From JAXMAR01 sp046350295 (GTDB lineage Bacteria; Planctomycetota; Planctomycetia; Gemmatales; Gemmataceae), in the NCBI GenBank assembly GCA_046350295.1, contig JAXMAR010000027.1, positions 38,411 to 102,410 of the forward strand: a DNA stretch of 64,000 nt, read 5' to 3'. The notes beneath the pieces were generated by a model. That model made no database searches, was not told the origin of the DNA, and saw nothing but the letters and a program-made list of their open reading frames with translations. Of the stretch, positions 17,986 to 26,950 are shown piece by piece (position 1 is the first letter of the stretch; each line of letters starts with the position of its first letter). The position numbers and the translations under genes were made by a program.

Positions 17986-20349
17986 ATGTTCATTTCCTTG
18001 CATCAAAGCGAACACTCCCCGGTGAAGAAGGAAGCCAGGGTCGCCGTCGAAGAACTCGAGAATCGGATCGATCCGACGGCCGTCGGGCTGGAGAACAGGA
18101 TCTTCACGTTCGATCCCTGGCTGCTTGCCGAGCCCAACGCCGCATCGAACCACTGCCTGGCGCTGAGCGCCGGCCAGCAGGGCATCGCCGCCGCCGCTCA
18201 TTCGGGGGAGGAGACGGTCGCGGCCAGGACGGACACGAAGCTCGACTCCAGCGCCAATCCGATCGTCTTCGGCAACAGCGTGGTTTTCACCGCGACGGTG
18301 ACCAACCGCGATAGCCAGAAGAGCCCGGCCGGCGCTGTCGACTTCTATGACGGCGCCGTATTCCTCGGCTCCGTCCCGCTCACCAAGACGGGGAAAAGGC
18401 AGGCGACGGCCGAAACGGGGGCCATCGGCGGTCTCGACTATGGCTGGCACACAATCGAGGCGTTTTACCGACCCGAGGGGCATTTCCGTTGCAGCGAGGA
18501 CAGGTTGATCCAGATCGTCAAGGCCGCCGACACGGTCACGATCGTGACATCGAGCGATAGTCCATCCTGGTTCGGCGAAGCGGTGACCTTCACGGCCACC
18601 GTGACCAACCACGATTCGGGAGCGACGCCAACCGGCAGGGTCGCATTCTACGACGGCTTTCACTGGCTGGGCACGTTTTCGCTGAGCGGTTCGGGAAAAA
18701 GCGCGACCGCTGCCACCGTCCCCATTTCGTCGTTGAGCGTCGGCTACCACTTCATCAAGGCGGTGTATTACCCCGACAATCCCGGCTTCGAGTGGAGCTG
18801 GCACACCATCACGCAAAAGGTCATGGCCAACGCGCGGCCGTGGGTGAATGCCGACGTTCCAACCGTTACCGTGAACGAAGGAGAATCGGCGAGCAACACG
18901 GGCGCCTTCGGCGATCCGAACTGTGACCCCGTTACGCTCACAGCGTCGATCGGCGTCATCGAACAGACGGCCGCGCAGGAGGGCAAAACAGCGGGGCGCT
19001 GGTCCTGGCATTACCTTACCGGCGATGGTCCCGATCAGAGCCGGACCGTCACCATCACCGTGGATGACGGCAAGGGCGGGATCAGCGAGACCACTTTCTA
19101 CCTGAGCGTGATCAACGTGGCCCCAACGCTGGACATCTCCGGTCCCGACCGGGTGGGCGCGAACGCGGCATACCTGCTCACGCTCGGCGCGGTCGTCGAC
19201 CCCGGCCAGGATACGGTGTCGCGCTACGTGATCCACTGGGGCGATGGCGTCGACCAGGAAGTCTCCCCGGCTGAGTTGCTTCCAGGCCGCCAGGTCGCGC
19301 ATACGTTCCCGGCCGGCAGCGTGCCGGGAACCGTCTGGCATATCACCGTCGACGTGCAGGACGAGGATGGCTACTACGCCGACGTCGCGCGGACGAGCGT
19401 CGCGCTGAACCATCCGCCTCTCGTCGCGGGCCAGAGCCTCAGCACGGATCAAGAGGTCGCGCTGACGCTGAGCCTGACGGCGACGGACGAAGAGGGGGAT
19501 CCGCTGACCTACGTGCTCATCGACGCTCCCGCCCACGGGACGCTGAGCGGCGCGGCGTCCAACCTCACGTACACACCCGATCCGGGCTATTCCGGGCCGG
19601 ACCGCTTCACGTTCAAGGTGAACGACGGCTACGACGACAGCGCCCCGGCGACAGTGAACATCTCCGTCAAGGCTGTCCTTGTCGCTGCGCAGCAAGGCAT
19701 GGGCGCCGCGCCGGTACTCCAGAGGCTTACGCCGACGGCCGGCCCACTTTTCGAGGGGCCGGCGCCGTTGGTCCCCGTCCTGGCGGGAACCTCGAGCCGT
19801 CTCGACGACATCACGGCGTTCCCCGCCTTGAGTCTGAGCGGCATCCTCTACCACGATCTCAACAGTGACGGCGCCCGCGCAGAGTACGAGCCGGCCCTGC
19901 CCGGAATAACCGTGGTTCTGGAGACCGCGGCGGAAGGCCGATTCTCCTGGGCGGGCGAAACGGTGACCGGCGCGGCGGGTGAGTTCGCCTTTGGTCCTCT
20001 GGCGCCGGGGCGCTATCGCATCCGCCTGCTGCTGCCGGAAGGGCTTGCCCTCTTGGGGGCGGCAGACAATACCTGGGCGGTCCCGCGGAGCGAAGGAGAG
20101 GTTTATGTAGAGTTGGGTGCGCTCACGCGCCTGGTCGCCGGTCCCCTTGTGGCGCCGGTGGCATCGCCGGTCGCGGCGATGCGCGACCACCTGTTCGCCC
20201 AGTGGGCGGAGAAGCAGACCGCATCTCCGGACGCCGTGGCGTCGCTCGGGGTCGGCGCCTTTTTCGTCGGCGCTCTTCAACGGCAAGAGAAGCCGACCAC
20301 GGTCAAGGCCCGAGGCCGCCGGCGCGGAAAGAAAGAAGAGGAGGGCTAA
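17986..20349 (+). CDS. Large exported Ig-like/cadherin-like surface protein
   Basis: 787 residues from ATG 17986, with GAGGAG 8 nt upstream. Near the N-terminus VEELENRIDPTAV matches the LEDR/LENR motif of planctomycete exported proteins (Planc_extracel type). Residues ~80-270 hold two Big_3-like Ig repeats with the shared pattern VVFTATVTN..S...P.G.V.FYDG..FLG. Then PWVNADVPTVTVNEGESASNTG and a PKD/cadherin-like set, a cadherin-type segment (SLTATDEEGDPLTYVLIDAPAHGTLSG, then YTPDPGYSGPDRFTFKVNDG) and near the end an SdrD-B-like domain (LSGILYHDLNSDGARAEYEPALPGITVVLE). A surface adhesin or matrix role is plausible. The tail is Lys/Arg-rich (ARGRRRGKKEEEG). Confidence 0.85.
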   Translation: MFISLHQSEHSPVKKEARVAVEELENRIDPTAVGLENRIFTFDPWLLAEPNAASNHCLALSAGQQGIAAAAHSGEETVAARTDTKLDSSANPIVFGNSVVFTATVTNRDSQKSPAGAVDFYDGAVFLGSVPLTKTGKRQATAETGAIGGLDYGWHTIEAFYRPEGHFRCSEDRLIQIVKAADTVTIVTSSDSPSWFGEAVTFTATVTNHDSGATPTGRVAFYDGFHWLGTFSLSGSGKSATAATVPISSLSVGYHFIKAVYYPDNPGFEWSWHTITQKVMANARPWVNADVPTVTVNEGESASNTGAFGDPNCDPVTLTASIGVIEQTAAQEGKTAGRWSWHYLTGDGPDQSRTVTITVDDGKGGISETTFYLSVINVAPTLDISGPDRVGANAAYLLTLGAVVDPGQDTVSRYVIHWGDGVDQEVSPAELLPGRQVAHTFPAGSVPGTVWHITVDVQDEDGYYADVARTSVALNHPPLVAGQSLSTDQEVALTLSLTATDEEGDPLTYVLIDAPAHGTLSGAASNLTYTPDPGYSGPDRFTFKVNDGYDDSAPATVNISVKAVLVAAQQGMGAAPVLQRLTPTAGPLFEGPAPLVPVLAGTSSRLDDITAFPALSLSGILYHDLNSDGARAEYEPALPGITVVLETAAEGRFSWAGETVTGAAGEFAFGPLAPGRYRIRLLLPEGLALLGAADNTWAVPRSEGEVYVELGALTRLVAGPLVAPVASPVAAMRDHLFAQWAEKQTASPDAVASLGVGAFFVGALQRQEKPTTVKARGRRRGKKEEEG

Positions 20350-20379
20350 GGGGCAGAGATCGCAAGAAGGGAGGCCGCC

Positions 20380-20532
20380 ATGTTCCGGGGACTTTTCTAT
20401 TGGTTCTCACCGGTGCGGAACGGGACGCGGTTCTTGACGCGGGTCTGGACGCACGCACTGGTCCTGGCCCTGGGATTGCTCGTGCTCTTGATCGTGCTCG
20501 TGCTTCTGCACGTGGTCCCTCTGCCGGAATGA
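20380..20532 (+). CDS. Small membrane protein, 50 residues
   Basis: ATG 20380 is preceded by GAAGGGAGG at a good distance and the frame closes at TGA 20530-20532. The product begins MFRGLFYWFSPVRNGTRFL and has a single long hydrophobic helix (ALVLALGLLVLLIVLVLLHVV). It follows the large surface protein by 30 bp on the same strand and is probably cotranscribed. Function is unknown; a membrane anchor or helper for that protein is only a guess. Confidence 0.65.
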   Translation: MFRGLFYWFSPVRNGTRFLTRVWTHALVLALGLLVLLIVLVLLHVVPLPE

Positions 20533-20771
20533 TCGGTTGCGCCCACGGCTAGGCGATTCCGCACAGCTCCTGTACCGTGGCGGAGCGCGCGGGCGAAAAC
20601 CGTCGCTTGGCGCCAGCCAGCCTGCAGTGTCGCTTGACGCTATTTCTTATTCCTTAGGGCTTTACGTTTTCCCAAGAAAAGGACGCCGGCCGGCCATAGC
20701 GGCGCTGCTTTTGCTTCTATCCGGCGGCGACAGAGCTTGTAAGGCCCCACGAGACGCAACCGAGGATGACC

Positions 20772-21005
20772 ATGAGCGCCGACCCATTCGCTCCATCCGA
20801 CGACCAGATCATCCGGATCGTGCGTCGTGTCCAGGAACAGCTCCGCAGCCAGGTGCGGCTCTTCCGCATCGAGTGCGTCGCCACGGGGGTAACTCTGCAC
20901 GGACTGTCCCGGACGTTCTATGCCAAGCAACTGGCACAGCATTTCGTGATGAAATCCACCAAGCTCCCGATCGTCGCCAATCAAATCTGCGTCGAGTCCG
21001 ATTGA
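20772..21005 (+). CDS. Small hypothetical protein, BON-like
   Basis: 77 residues from the second ATG of an ATGACCATG; CCGAGG lies 7-8 nt upstream of it. The sequence (IIRIVRRVQEQLRSQVRLFRIECVATGVTLHGLSRTFYAKQLAQHFVM) resembles BON-domain proteins, with the GVTLHG core and a C-terminal hydrophobic strand. BON domains bind membranes or other proteins. Only a family-level reading, without a clear partner. Confidence 0.6.
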   Translation: MSADPFAPSDDQIIRIVRRVQEQLRSQVRLFRIECVATGVTLHGLSRTFYAKQLAQHFVMKSTKLPIVANQICVESD

Positions 21006-21111
21006 CCTTGCCGAACCGACGGCGACAATTCAAGGGGTGTCGCAATGTAATCACCTGGTAAGCCAACCCGCACACGGTGCACACCCCCTGTTTTCTTTCC
21101 AGACCAGGCGT

Positions 21112-22520
21112 GATGGCCAAGGGCACCTGCCGCGACGCCGACCGTCTCGTTCTGGGGCGCCGCCCAGACGGTTACCGGCTCCATGCACCGTCGACGCCGC
21201 CGGACGTTCCCTGCTCCTCGACTGCGGGCTCTATCAGGGAGCCCGCGACAAGGCGGCACTTCTCAATCGCGACTTTCCCTTTCGACCGCGCGATATCGAC
21301 GCCGTCCTCACCTCAGCCATGCCCACATCGACCATTGCGGCAACACCACCCAACCTCGTCAAGCAGGGCTTCGCGGGGCCCATCTTCTGCACTCCCCGCC
21401 CACACGCGCCTCGCGGGCGTCATGCTGGGCGACTCGGCCAAGATCCGGGAAAAAGACGCCGCCTATCTAAACCGGCATGCTGAATTGGAGGAAGGCCCCG
21501 TCGAGCCCCTCTACACAGGCCGCGATGTCTTCCGCACGCTCCTGCGCCCTGAAGGCCGTGCCGTATGACCAGCCATTCGACGTCTTCCCCGGCATCGGGC
21601 CGTTTCGTCGACGCCGGCCATCTGCTCGGCTCGGCGATGGTCCACGTCCGCATCCGCGCTTGAAGAACAGGAACGCACGCCTGACCTTCACCGGCGATCT
21701 CGGCCGGCCCGGAACGCCGCTGCTGCGCGATCCGTTTCCGATTCCCGCGCCGATGTCGTCATCTGCGAGGAAACACCTACGGCGGCCAGCGACACGACCC
21801 GGTGGACGAGACCGCGGATCGGCTTGGGGACGTTGTCCGCCGCACCGTGACGCGCGGCGGCAAGACCATCATCCCGGCCTTCAGCGTCGGTCGGACGCAA
21901 GCGATCATCTACTTCCTGCACCAGCGCTCACCACGAAGGGAAACTGCCGGCAGTCCCGATCTTCGTGGACAGCCCGATGGCAGTGCGTGACCTGTCTTCC
22001 GCGGCCACCCCGAATGCTTCGATGCGGAGACCCTTGCCTTCCTGGAACGCCATCCCAGCTGTTCGGCGACAAGTGCGTGCGCTCCACATCGAGAAGTACA
22101 CGACAGCATCGCGCTGGCTGGATCGGTCCGCAGGAGCCGGCTGTTATCATCTCGGCGAGCGGCATGTGCGAGGCGGGGCGGATACTGCACCATCTCAAGC
22201 ACCACCTCAGAGACGAGCGGAGCACGGTCCTCCTCGCCGGCTATCAGGCGGAGGACGCTCGGCCAGCGGTGGAGCGGCGGCCGGAGGTGCGCATCCTGGG
22301 GCGGAGCGTCGCGGTGCGGGCGGAGATCGTGGTGTTAAACGGGTTGTCCGGCGCACGCGGACCACAACGAATTGATGGCGGCGACGCCGCGGGCGCGGCA
22401 ACCGCGCTTTTCTGGTTCACGGCGAGCCCGACCACGCGCTTGGCGGCTCGCGGAAGGCTTGCGCGCGGCGGGCTTGCACGTTGCTATCGGGGAAAGGGGA
22501 GGCCGTCCCAGTTGTCCTGA
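21112..22520 (+). pseudogene. Beta-CASP metallo-beta-lactamase RNA hydrolase, multiply frameshifted
   Basis: No single open frame, but successive frames together read as a beta-CASP ribonuclease: FWGAAQTVTGSMH, then AGRSLLLDCGLYQGARD, LSHAHIDHCGN (the HxHxDH zinc motif), DAGHLLGSAMV, TFTGDLGRPGTPLLRDP, TVTRGGKTIIPAFSVGRTQ, PVFVDSPMA-like IFVDSPMAVRD, IISASGMCEAGRILHHLKHHL and finally the ILGRSVAVRAEIVVLNGLSGHADHNE end. All zinc ligands and beta-CASP motifs survive, so the breaks look recent or artefactual (at least six small indels). The end is set by TGA 22518-22520 in the frame of GERGEAVPVVL; the start is uncertain. Family role: 3'/5' RNA processing. Confidence 0.75.
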
Positions 22521-22529
22521 CGCGATTGG

Positions 22530-23177
22530 CGCAGTCAACTTCTCTCGGCAACGCCACATTTCCGCAACCGATGCAGAACGCGAGCCAGGCGGCGCCTATC
22601 AAAAAGCCGGCTTCAGCACGTCGCTGAGCCAGTGCGCGCAGAACCCGGCTGAGGCCGACACCCAACGCCCAGTAGTCCGCAGACGACGATGACGGCCAGC
22701 CAGCGAAACAGCGAACGCCGCCGGAACTCGAGCCAGCCCATGTAGCCGACGACGCCAAAACCAATCGCCGCCCCCATCGCATGGCCGCTCGGGAAACTGA
22801 AGCTCAACTCCGGCGCCGCCGCATTACGCCTCGAGGGGTGGCCAGTCGCGGCACGAACGACCGTCTTGACGCCCAGATTCAACAAAGCGCTGAGTCGGGA
22901 TCGACGCCCAGGCCAGCGCCCAGGAGCCAACGGCGCCGCCTGAGCGCTGGTAGAGGATGCCGGCGAGCGTGATGAGCGCCATGCCGCGGGCGGCTGCCCA
23001 GGTCCATCAGGCCGACCATCACGCTCACGAGCATAACATCGTCCGTGCCGCTGCTCTGCATGGATGGACGGCGATCTCTCGGTCCAGGACGGTGAGCCGC
23101 CCGGAGAAGATCACGTCCGCGGCGACCAGGGCGAAGCCAACCATGAGGACGCCGGAAACAATCGATGCTCTCCGCAT
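22530..23177 (-). pseudogene. PAP2-family membrane phosphatase, multiply frameshifted
   Basis: Start near the ATG complement 23175-23177 (MRRASIVSGVLMVGFALVAADVIFSG, a membrane helix). Further along the frames read KTVVRAATGHP, then ELSFSFPSGHAMGAAIGFG (PSGH motif), a helix LFRWLAVIVVCGLLGVG, SRVLRALAH in the next frame and FLIGAAWLAFCIG. These are the three conserved parts of PAP2/phosphatidic acid phosphatases. At least three indels separate them; the 3' end is not well defined and may overlap the convergent beta-CASP gene. The breaks lie in the same indel-dense stretch as the two neighbours. Confidence 0.65.
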
Positions 23178-23396
23178 CGGTTGCCGAACCACCACGCCCG
23201 TTGGCGCTCATCCCGCTTGCGGCGGGCGACGCGGTCCTTCCCGCCGCCGCGGCCGTCTTTCGCTTTCACCGTCCATCTTTACTCTTTCCCCCGGTTTTCC
23301 ATCTTGCCCGAACTGAAGGAAACCACCGGTTGCCGATACCAGGAAGGGATACACTCTCGCGCCCCGTCAGGGAACCACAAGCCGCCGAGGTCCTCC

Positions 23397-25227
23397 ATGC
23401 TTCCCTCTCGACGCGATGTCCTGCAGGCGGCCGCCGCCGCGGCTCTGGGCGTTGGCCCTCTGCGCGGCGGCCTGCGCCTGCGAACTGGGCCGTCGTTCAG
23501 GGGCATCTCACCAGCGCCGAAGAGGCTGTCGTCGATACACTGCTCGCGGAAGGGGTCGGCTGCGTCTTCGGTATTCCGGGCGCCCAGCAGAACAAGCGTT
23601 GTAGGACACGATGAAGTCCGCCGCCTGCCTTACCTCCTGGTCACGCACGAGTTCTCCGCCGCCGCCATGGCCGACGGCTACGCTCGAGCCACCGGCCGCC
23701 CCGGTGTCCTTTGCATCGTCAGCCTGACCAACTCGCTCTCCGGCCTGGGGGAATCGCTCCTCGATAGCATCCCGGTCGTCGCCATCGTCGGCGACGTCGC
23801 CAACGGCTGCCACACGCCCGCCCCGTTTCAGGTCCACTGCCTCGATCAGGCGGCGGCAACTCCGACCGGTCACCAAGGAAACGCTCGTCGTCGAACGCGT
23901 CGGCGACATCCCGGCCGTCATCCGCCACGCCATGCAGATCGCCTCCAGCGGCGAACCCGGTCCCGCCGCCGTCGTCATCCCTACAACTTGCTCATCGAAG
24001 CGGCACGCTTCAACTCGCCGCCTCTGGCCGAGGCCGCGGTCCCGTTCGACGAGGCCGCCTACAACCAGGCGCGGCTATCGGCGATCGCCGTCACCGTGTC
24101 GGCATCTACGCCGGCCTGGGTTGCATGGACTATGCGCACGCCCGGCGTTGGCAAGCTCGCCGAGACATTACGGCGCCCGTCGCCACGAGCATCGCCGGCA
24201 AGGGAGTGATCAACGAAAACCATCCCCTCTCCGTCGGCTGGGGCTACGGCCCGCAAGGACGCATCGCCGCGGAGAGCGCCTTCAGGCAGGTCGACACCGT
24301 GCTCGCCATCGGCGTGAAGTACAGCGAGGTGTCGACGGGCTTTCGCAGCCGGACAAGCCGCGGCTGATCCACGTCGACATCAACCCGAACAACCTGGGTC
24401 GCATCATGCGCGCACGAGCGTCTGCGTCAACGCGGACGCCGGGGTCTTCCTGAGCCACGCCCTGGAAGAGGCCGACCGGGTGCGGCGGCCGTGCGATGCG
24501 CGCTTGACGGAGCGCATCGCGGCCCAGAAGCGGCACGAAGCGCGGAAAAACAGCATCGGCTACGCCCGCTGCGGCGTCGATCCCATGTTCTTCTTGCAGA
24601 CGCTCCGCCGCCTCGCTTGCAGAAGACGCTCTCGCCTTTGTGGACGTCACCGTCTCGCAATGCTGGGCGACCGAAGTCTTCACCACCCTGCAACCCCCGC
24701 ACCTTCTTCAATCCGACCAACAACCAGGGCACCAAGGCTGGTCGATCCCGGCCGCCCTCGGCCAGCGGGTGATGCCGGGCCGTCAGGTGCTGACGATCAC
24801 GGGGGACGGCTGCTTCCTGATGTCGGCGATGGAGATTTCAACGGCCGCCCGCGCCGGCTTGCCCGTCAAGTTCTTCGTCCTCGATGACCAGGCTTACCAC
24901 TACATGCAGGAATTGCAGCGCGCCGCGTATCTCCGCACGACCGCGACGATTTTGGCGCGTCTCGACTACCGCGCCCTCGCCCAGGGCTGGGGCGTGGCGT
25001 ATCAGGAGATCACCGCCAACGATCAGCTCGAGCCGCGCATCCTCGGCAGCCTGACGTGCGACGGCCCGGTGCTGACGCGCGTCCTCGTCGATTACCGCGA
25101 CCGCCCCGTCCGCTGGATCGACGCCGCTCGCGCCAAGTACTTCCGCGAGCTGACCAACGAGCAGAAAATCCGCTTCGCCGCCCGCGTCGGCACGCGCACG
25201 CTCAATCGGCGGCCCGACAACGACTGA
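23397..25227 (+). pseudogene. Tat-leader ThDP-dependent enzyme (acetolactate synthase-like), multiply frameshifted
   Basis: ATG 23397 opens MLPSRRDVLQAAAAAALGVGP, an RR-type (Tat-like) leader. Successive frames read LTSAEEAVVDTLLAEGVGCVFGIPG, THEFSAAAMADGYARATGRPG (catalytic-Glu segment), LTNSLSGLGESLLDSIPVVAIVGD, then PVATSIAGKGVINENHPL, SVGWGYGPQGR and VLTITGDGCFLMSAMEISTAARAGLP (ThDP/metal GDG motif), ending in GVAYQEITAND. This is the acetolactate-synthase/ThDP family. About eight small indels break it, all with conserved sequence on both sides. It lies 56 bp before the acetolactate synthase small subunit. A leader on a ThDP enzyme is unusual and should be checked against relatives. Confidence 0.75.
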
Positions 25228-25283
25228 GCCGCCGTGCAGGCATCAGACCTTGCACAGCGCGGCGGCGGCCGTATCCTGACAGC

Positions 25284-25781
25284 ATGCGTCACGTACTTTC
25301 CGCTCTCGTGCAGAACCAGCCGGGCGTTCTGGCTCATGTCTCCGGCATGCTCGCCTCGCGCGGCTTCAACATCGATAGCCTCGCGGTCGGCGAGACCGAG
25401 GACCCGCAGCTCTCGCGCATGACCTTCGTCGTTCACGGCGACGACAACGTCCTCGAGCAGGTGCGCAAGCAGCTCGAGAAGATCGTCACCACCGTCCGGG
25501 TCGACGACATCAGCAGCGAGAACTTCGTCGAGCGCGACCTGATGCTCATCAAGGTCAAGGCGCCCCCCGAGAAGCGCACCGAAATCTCCCTCCTGGTCGA
25601 GATGTTCCGCGGCCGCGTCGTCGACATCAGCCACGAGAACCTCATGGTCGAGATCTCCGGCCAAGAGCAGAAGATCGAGGCGTTCATCGACCTGATGCGC
25701 CCGTACGGTATCCTCGAGCTGGCCCGCACCGGCCGCATCGCCCTGGTGCGCGGCACGCCGAACCGTGGCGCGGAGCTATAA
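25284..25781 (+). CDS. ilvN: Acetolactate synthase small (regulatory) subunit
   Basis: 165 residues from ATG 25284 (MRHVLSALVQNQPGVLAHVSGMLASRGFNIDSLAVGETED). The ACT domain that binds the feedback inhibitor valine is complete, and the C-terminal domain follows (ERDLMLIKVKAP..R.EI..LVEMFRGRVVDIS). In the pathway to branched-chain amino acids it pairs with the large catalytic subunit. The adjacent upstream enzyme is a ThDP enzyme with a Tat-like leader, so it is not certain that it is the true partner; a cytoplasmic large subunit may lie elsewhere. Intact, unlike its upstream neighbours. Confidence 0.95.
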   Translation: MRHVLSALVQNQPGVLAHVSGMLASRGFNIDSLAVGETEDPQLSRMTFVVHGDDNVLEQVRKQLEKIVTTVRVDDISSENFVERDLMLIKVKAPPEKRTEISLLVEMFRGRVVDISHENLMVEISGQEQKIEAFIDLMRPYGILELARTGRIALVRGTPNRGAEL

Positions 25782-25783
25782 AT

Positions 25784-25814
25784 CACGGGAACCACGGAAC
25801 ACACGGAAAAGAAG
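25784..25814 (+). repeat. Short ACACGGAA-type direct repeat
   Basis: CACGGGAACCACGGAACACACGGAA forms ~10-bp-periodic direct repeats (CACGG[G]AA three times) just after ilvN and ends at the ribosome-binding region of the next gene (GGAAAAGAAG, 5-6 nt before ATG 25820). It recalls the ~10-bp period of the other intergenic repeats here. Confidence 0.5.
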
Positions 25815-25819
25815 CAGCA

Positions 25820-26125
25820 ATGACGCAAGGCGAGCTACCTTACGTTTCTCAGCCGATTCGCGCCGATCTCGCTCCGGTGTTGCAACAGCTGCGGCCGGGC
25901 GTCAAGATCGAGGTTACGCACACGATCAAAGTCGGCTCGACCAAGACCTGGCAGACGACGGTGCGCGGGACCTTTCGCCAGCTCGACTCGCTCGCCACCG
26001 GCCTGGCCACCGAGCGCCGCCCGCAAGACGACGTCATCATTCCCGTCATTCACTTCACCAAAGACAACGGCGAGCTTTCCAGCGTGACCCTGGATCAGAA
26101 TACGCTGGTCAAGATCGTTCCGTGA
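25820..26125 (+). CDS. Conserved-looking small hypothetical protein
   Basis: 101 residues (MTQGELPYVSQPIRADLAPVLQQLRPGVKIEVTHTIKVGSTKTWQTTVRG...). It is beta-rich with a final FTKDNGELSSVTLDQNTLVKIV. No signal peptide or membrane helix, and no cysteine. I recognise a type of short planctomycete hypothetical but no function. Follows ilvN by 38 bp, on the same strand, and may be cotranscribed. Confidence 0.75.
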   Translation: MTQGELPYVSQPIRADLAPVLQQLRPGVKIEVTHTIKVGSTKTWQTTVRGTFRQLDSLATGLATERRPQDDVIIPVIHFTKDNGELSSVTLDQNTLVKIVP

Positions 26126-26165
26126 TGTCCGCGAAACCGCAAACGGTTGCGGCGTGCCCGGAGTT

Positions 26166-26280
26166 TTCTCGCGGAGCCGCGAAGAGCGCAAAGGCAAGGC
26201 CGAAGAGGATGGAAGGATACTTCACTCGGAGGCGTTCAATCCCTTGCCGGTCTTTGCGTTCTTTGCGACTTTGCGAGAAC
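26166..26280. repeat. Long inverted repeat of CGCAAAGA/CGCGGAG arrays
   Basis: Left arm TTCTCGCGGAGCCGCGAAGAGCGCAAAGGCAAGG (26166-26199) in parts; the right arm (26241-26280), reverse complemented, reads as a related GTTCTCGCAAAGTCGCAAAGAACGCAAAGACCGGCAAGG in parts. The arms share ~10-bp-periodic CGCAAAG words and pair over about 34 nt around a loop of about 41 nt. It sits between convergent genes and can form a long hairpin in either transcript. Confidence 0.7.
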
Positions 26281-26311
26281 CTGCCGATGTGTTTCTTTCA
26301 GATCCCTTCTT

Positions 26312-26950
26312 CTATTTTTTTCCCTTGCCTTTGAGCAGTGACTGCGTTTCCGGCTCGACGCGATAAAGGTCGATCTTCCAGCCGCCGTCTTGCTTGACGA
26401 AATACATCGGCGCGACGTTGTCCGCGGCGTCTTCCTTGTCTTTCGCGTGCGCGATGCCGTACGCGATGTCTCCGTCGATCGTCAAGTCCTTGAGCGCGTC
26501 GTAGCGGAAGGGGGGCTGCTCGTCGTCCGGGGCCGGCAGCACGGCTTCGAGGTCGAGGATCAGGGAATGATAGTCCTTGACCGCGTCGAGGGGGCGCGGA
26601 CGATCCTTACGCGGGTCCTTGGCGATCTCCTCCAGGTCCGCGCGGCGGATGCCGTGCTTCTCGAGCGCTTTCCAGGCGGGGTCGAGGAAGGGGGAGGGAT
26701 CCTTGGCCAGCGTGCCCACCAGCACCGGCTGCATCAGGTTCGAGGCACGCCGGCGCTGCGATTGCCGGGAATAGCAGTCGTAGAGCTTGGCAATATCCTT
26801 CGCGGCGCCCGCCTCCGTGGCGGCGGCGAAGACCTCCGCCGGCGTGGCGTAAACCGGGACGTCTCGATCGACCTTCGCGGTCCCTCGGCCGCAACCGGCG
26901 AGGAGCGTCAAGCTGACAACCACCCACCACCTGCACGCGAACCCGCTCAT
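26312..26950 (-). CDS. Lipoprotein, hypothetical
   Basis: 212 residues. A signal peptide ends in a lipobox (WWVVVSLTLLAGCG), so it is probably lipidated. The mature part (DVPVYATPAEVFAAATEAGAAKDIAKLYDCYS) has an NTF2/SnoaL-like start and later VAPMYFVKQDGGWKIDLYRVEPE, typical of the tail of such domains. It may bind a ligand but no role is assigned. Its start overlaps the stop of the glycosyltransferase by 4 nt (ATGA), so it is translationally coupled to it. Confidence 0.75.
   Translation of the reverse strand: MSGFACRWWVVVSLTLLAGCGRGTAKVDRDVPVYATPAEVFAAATEAGAAKDIAKLYDCYSRQSQRRRASNLMQPVLVGTLAKDPSPFLDPAWKALEKHGIRRADLEEIAKDPRKDRPRPLDAVKDYHSLILDLEAVLPAPDDEQPPFRYDALKDLTIDGDIAYGIAHAKDKEDAADNVAPMYFVKQDGGWKIDLYRVEPETQSLLKGKGKK

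Noticed and set aside
17806..20286. 826-codon minus-strand open frame opposite the Ig/cadherin-like gene
   Set aside because: Shadow of a gene with clear Ig-like repeats, RBS and LENR motif; the minus product has no recognisable domains.
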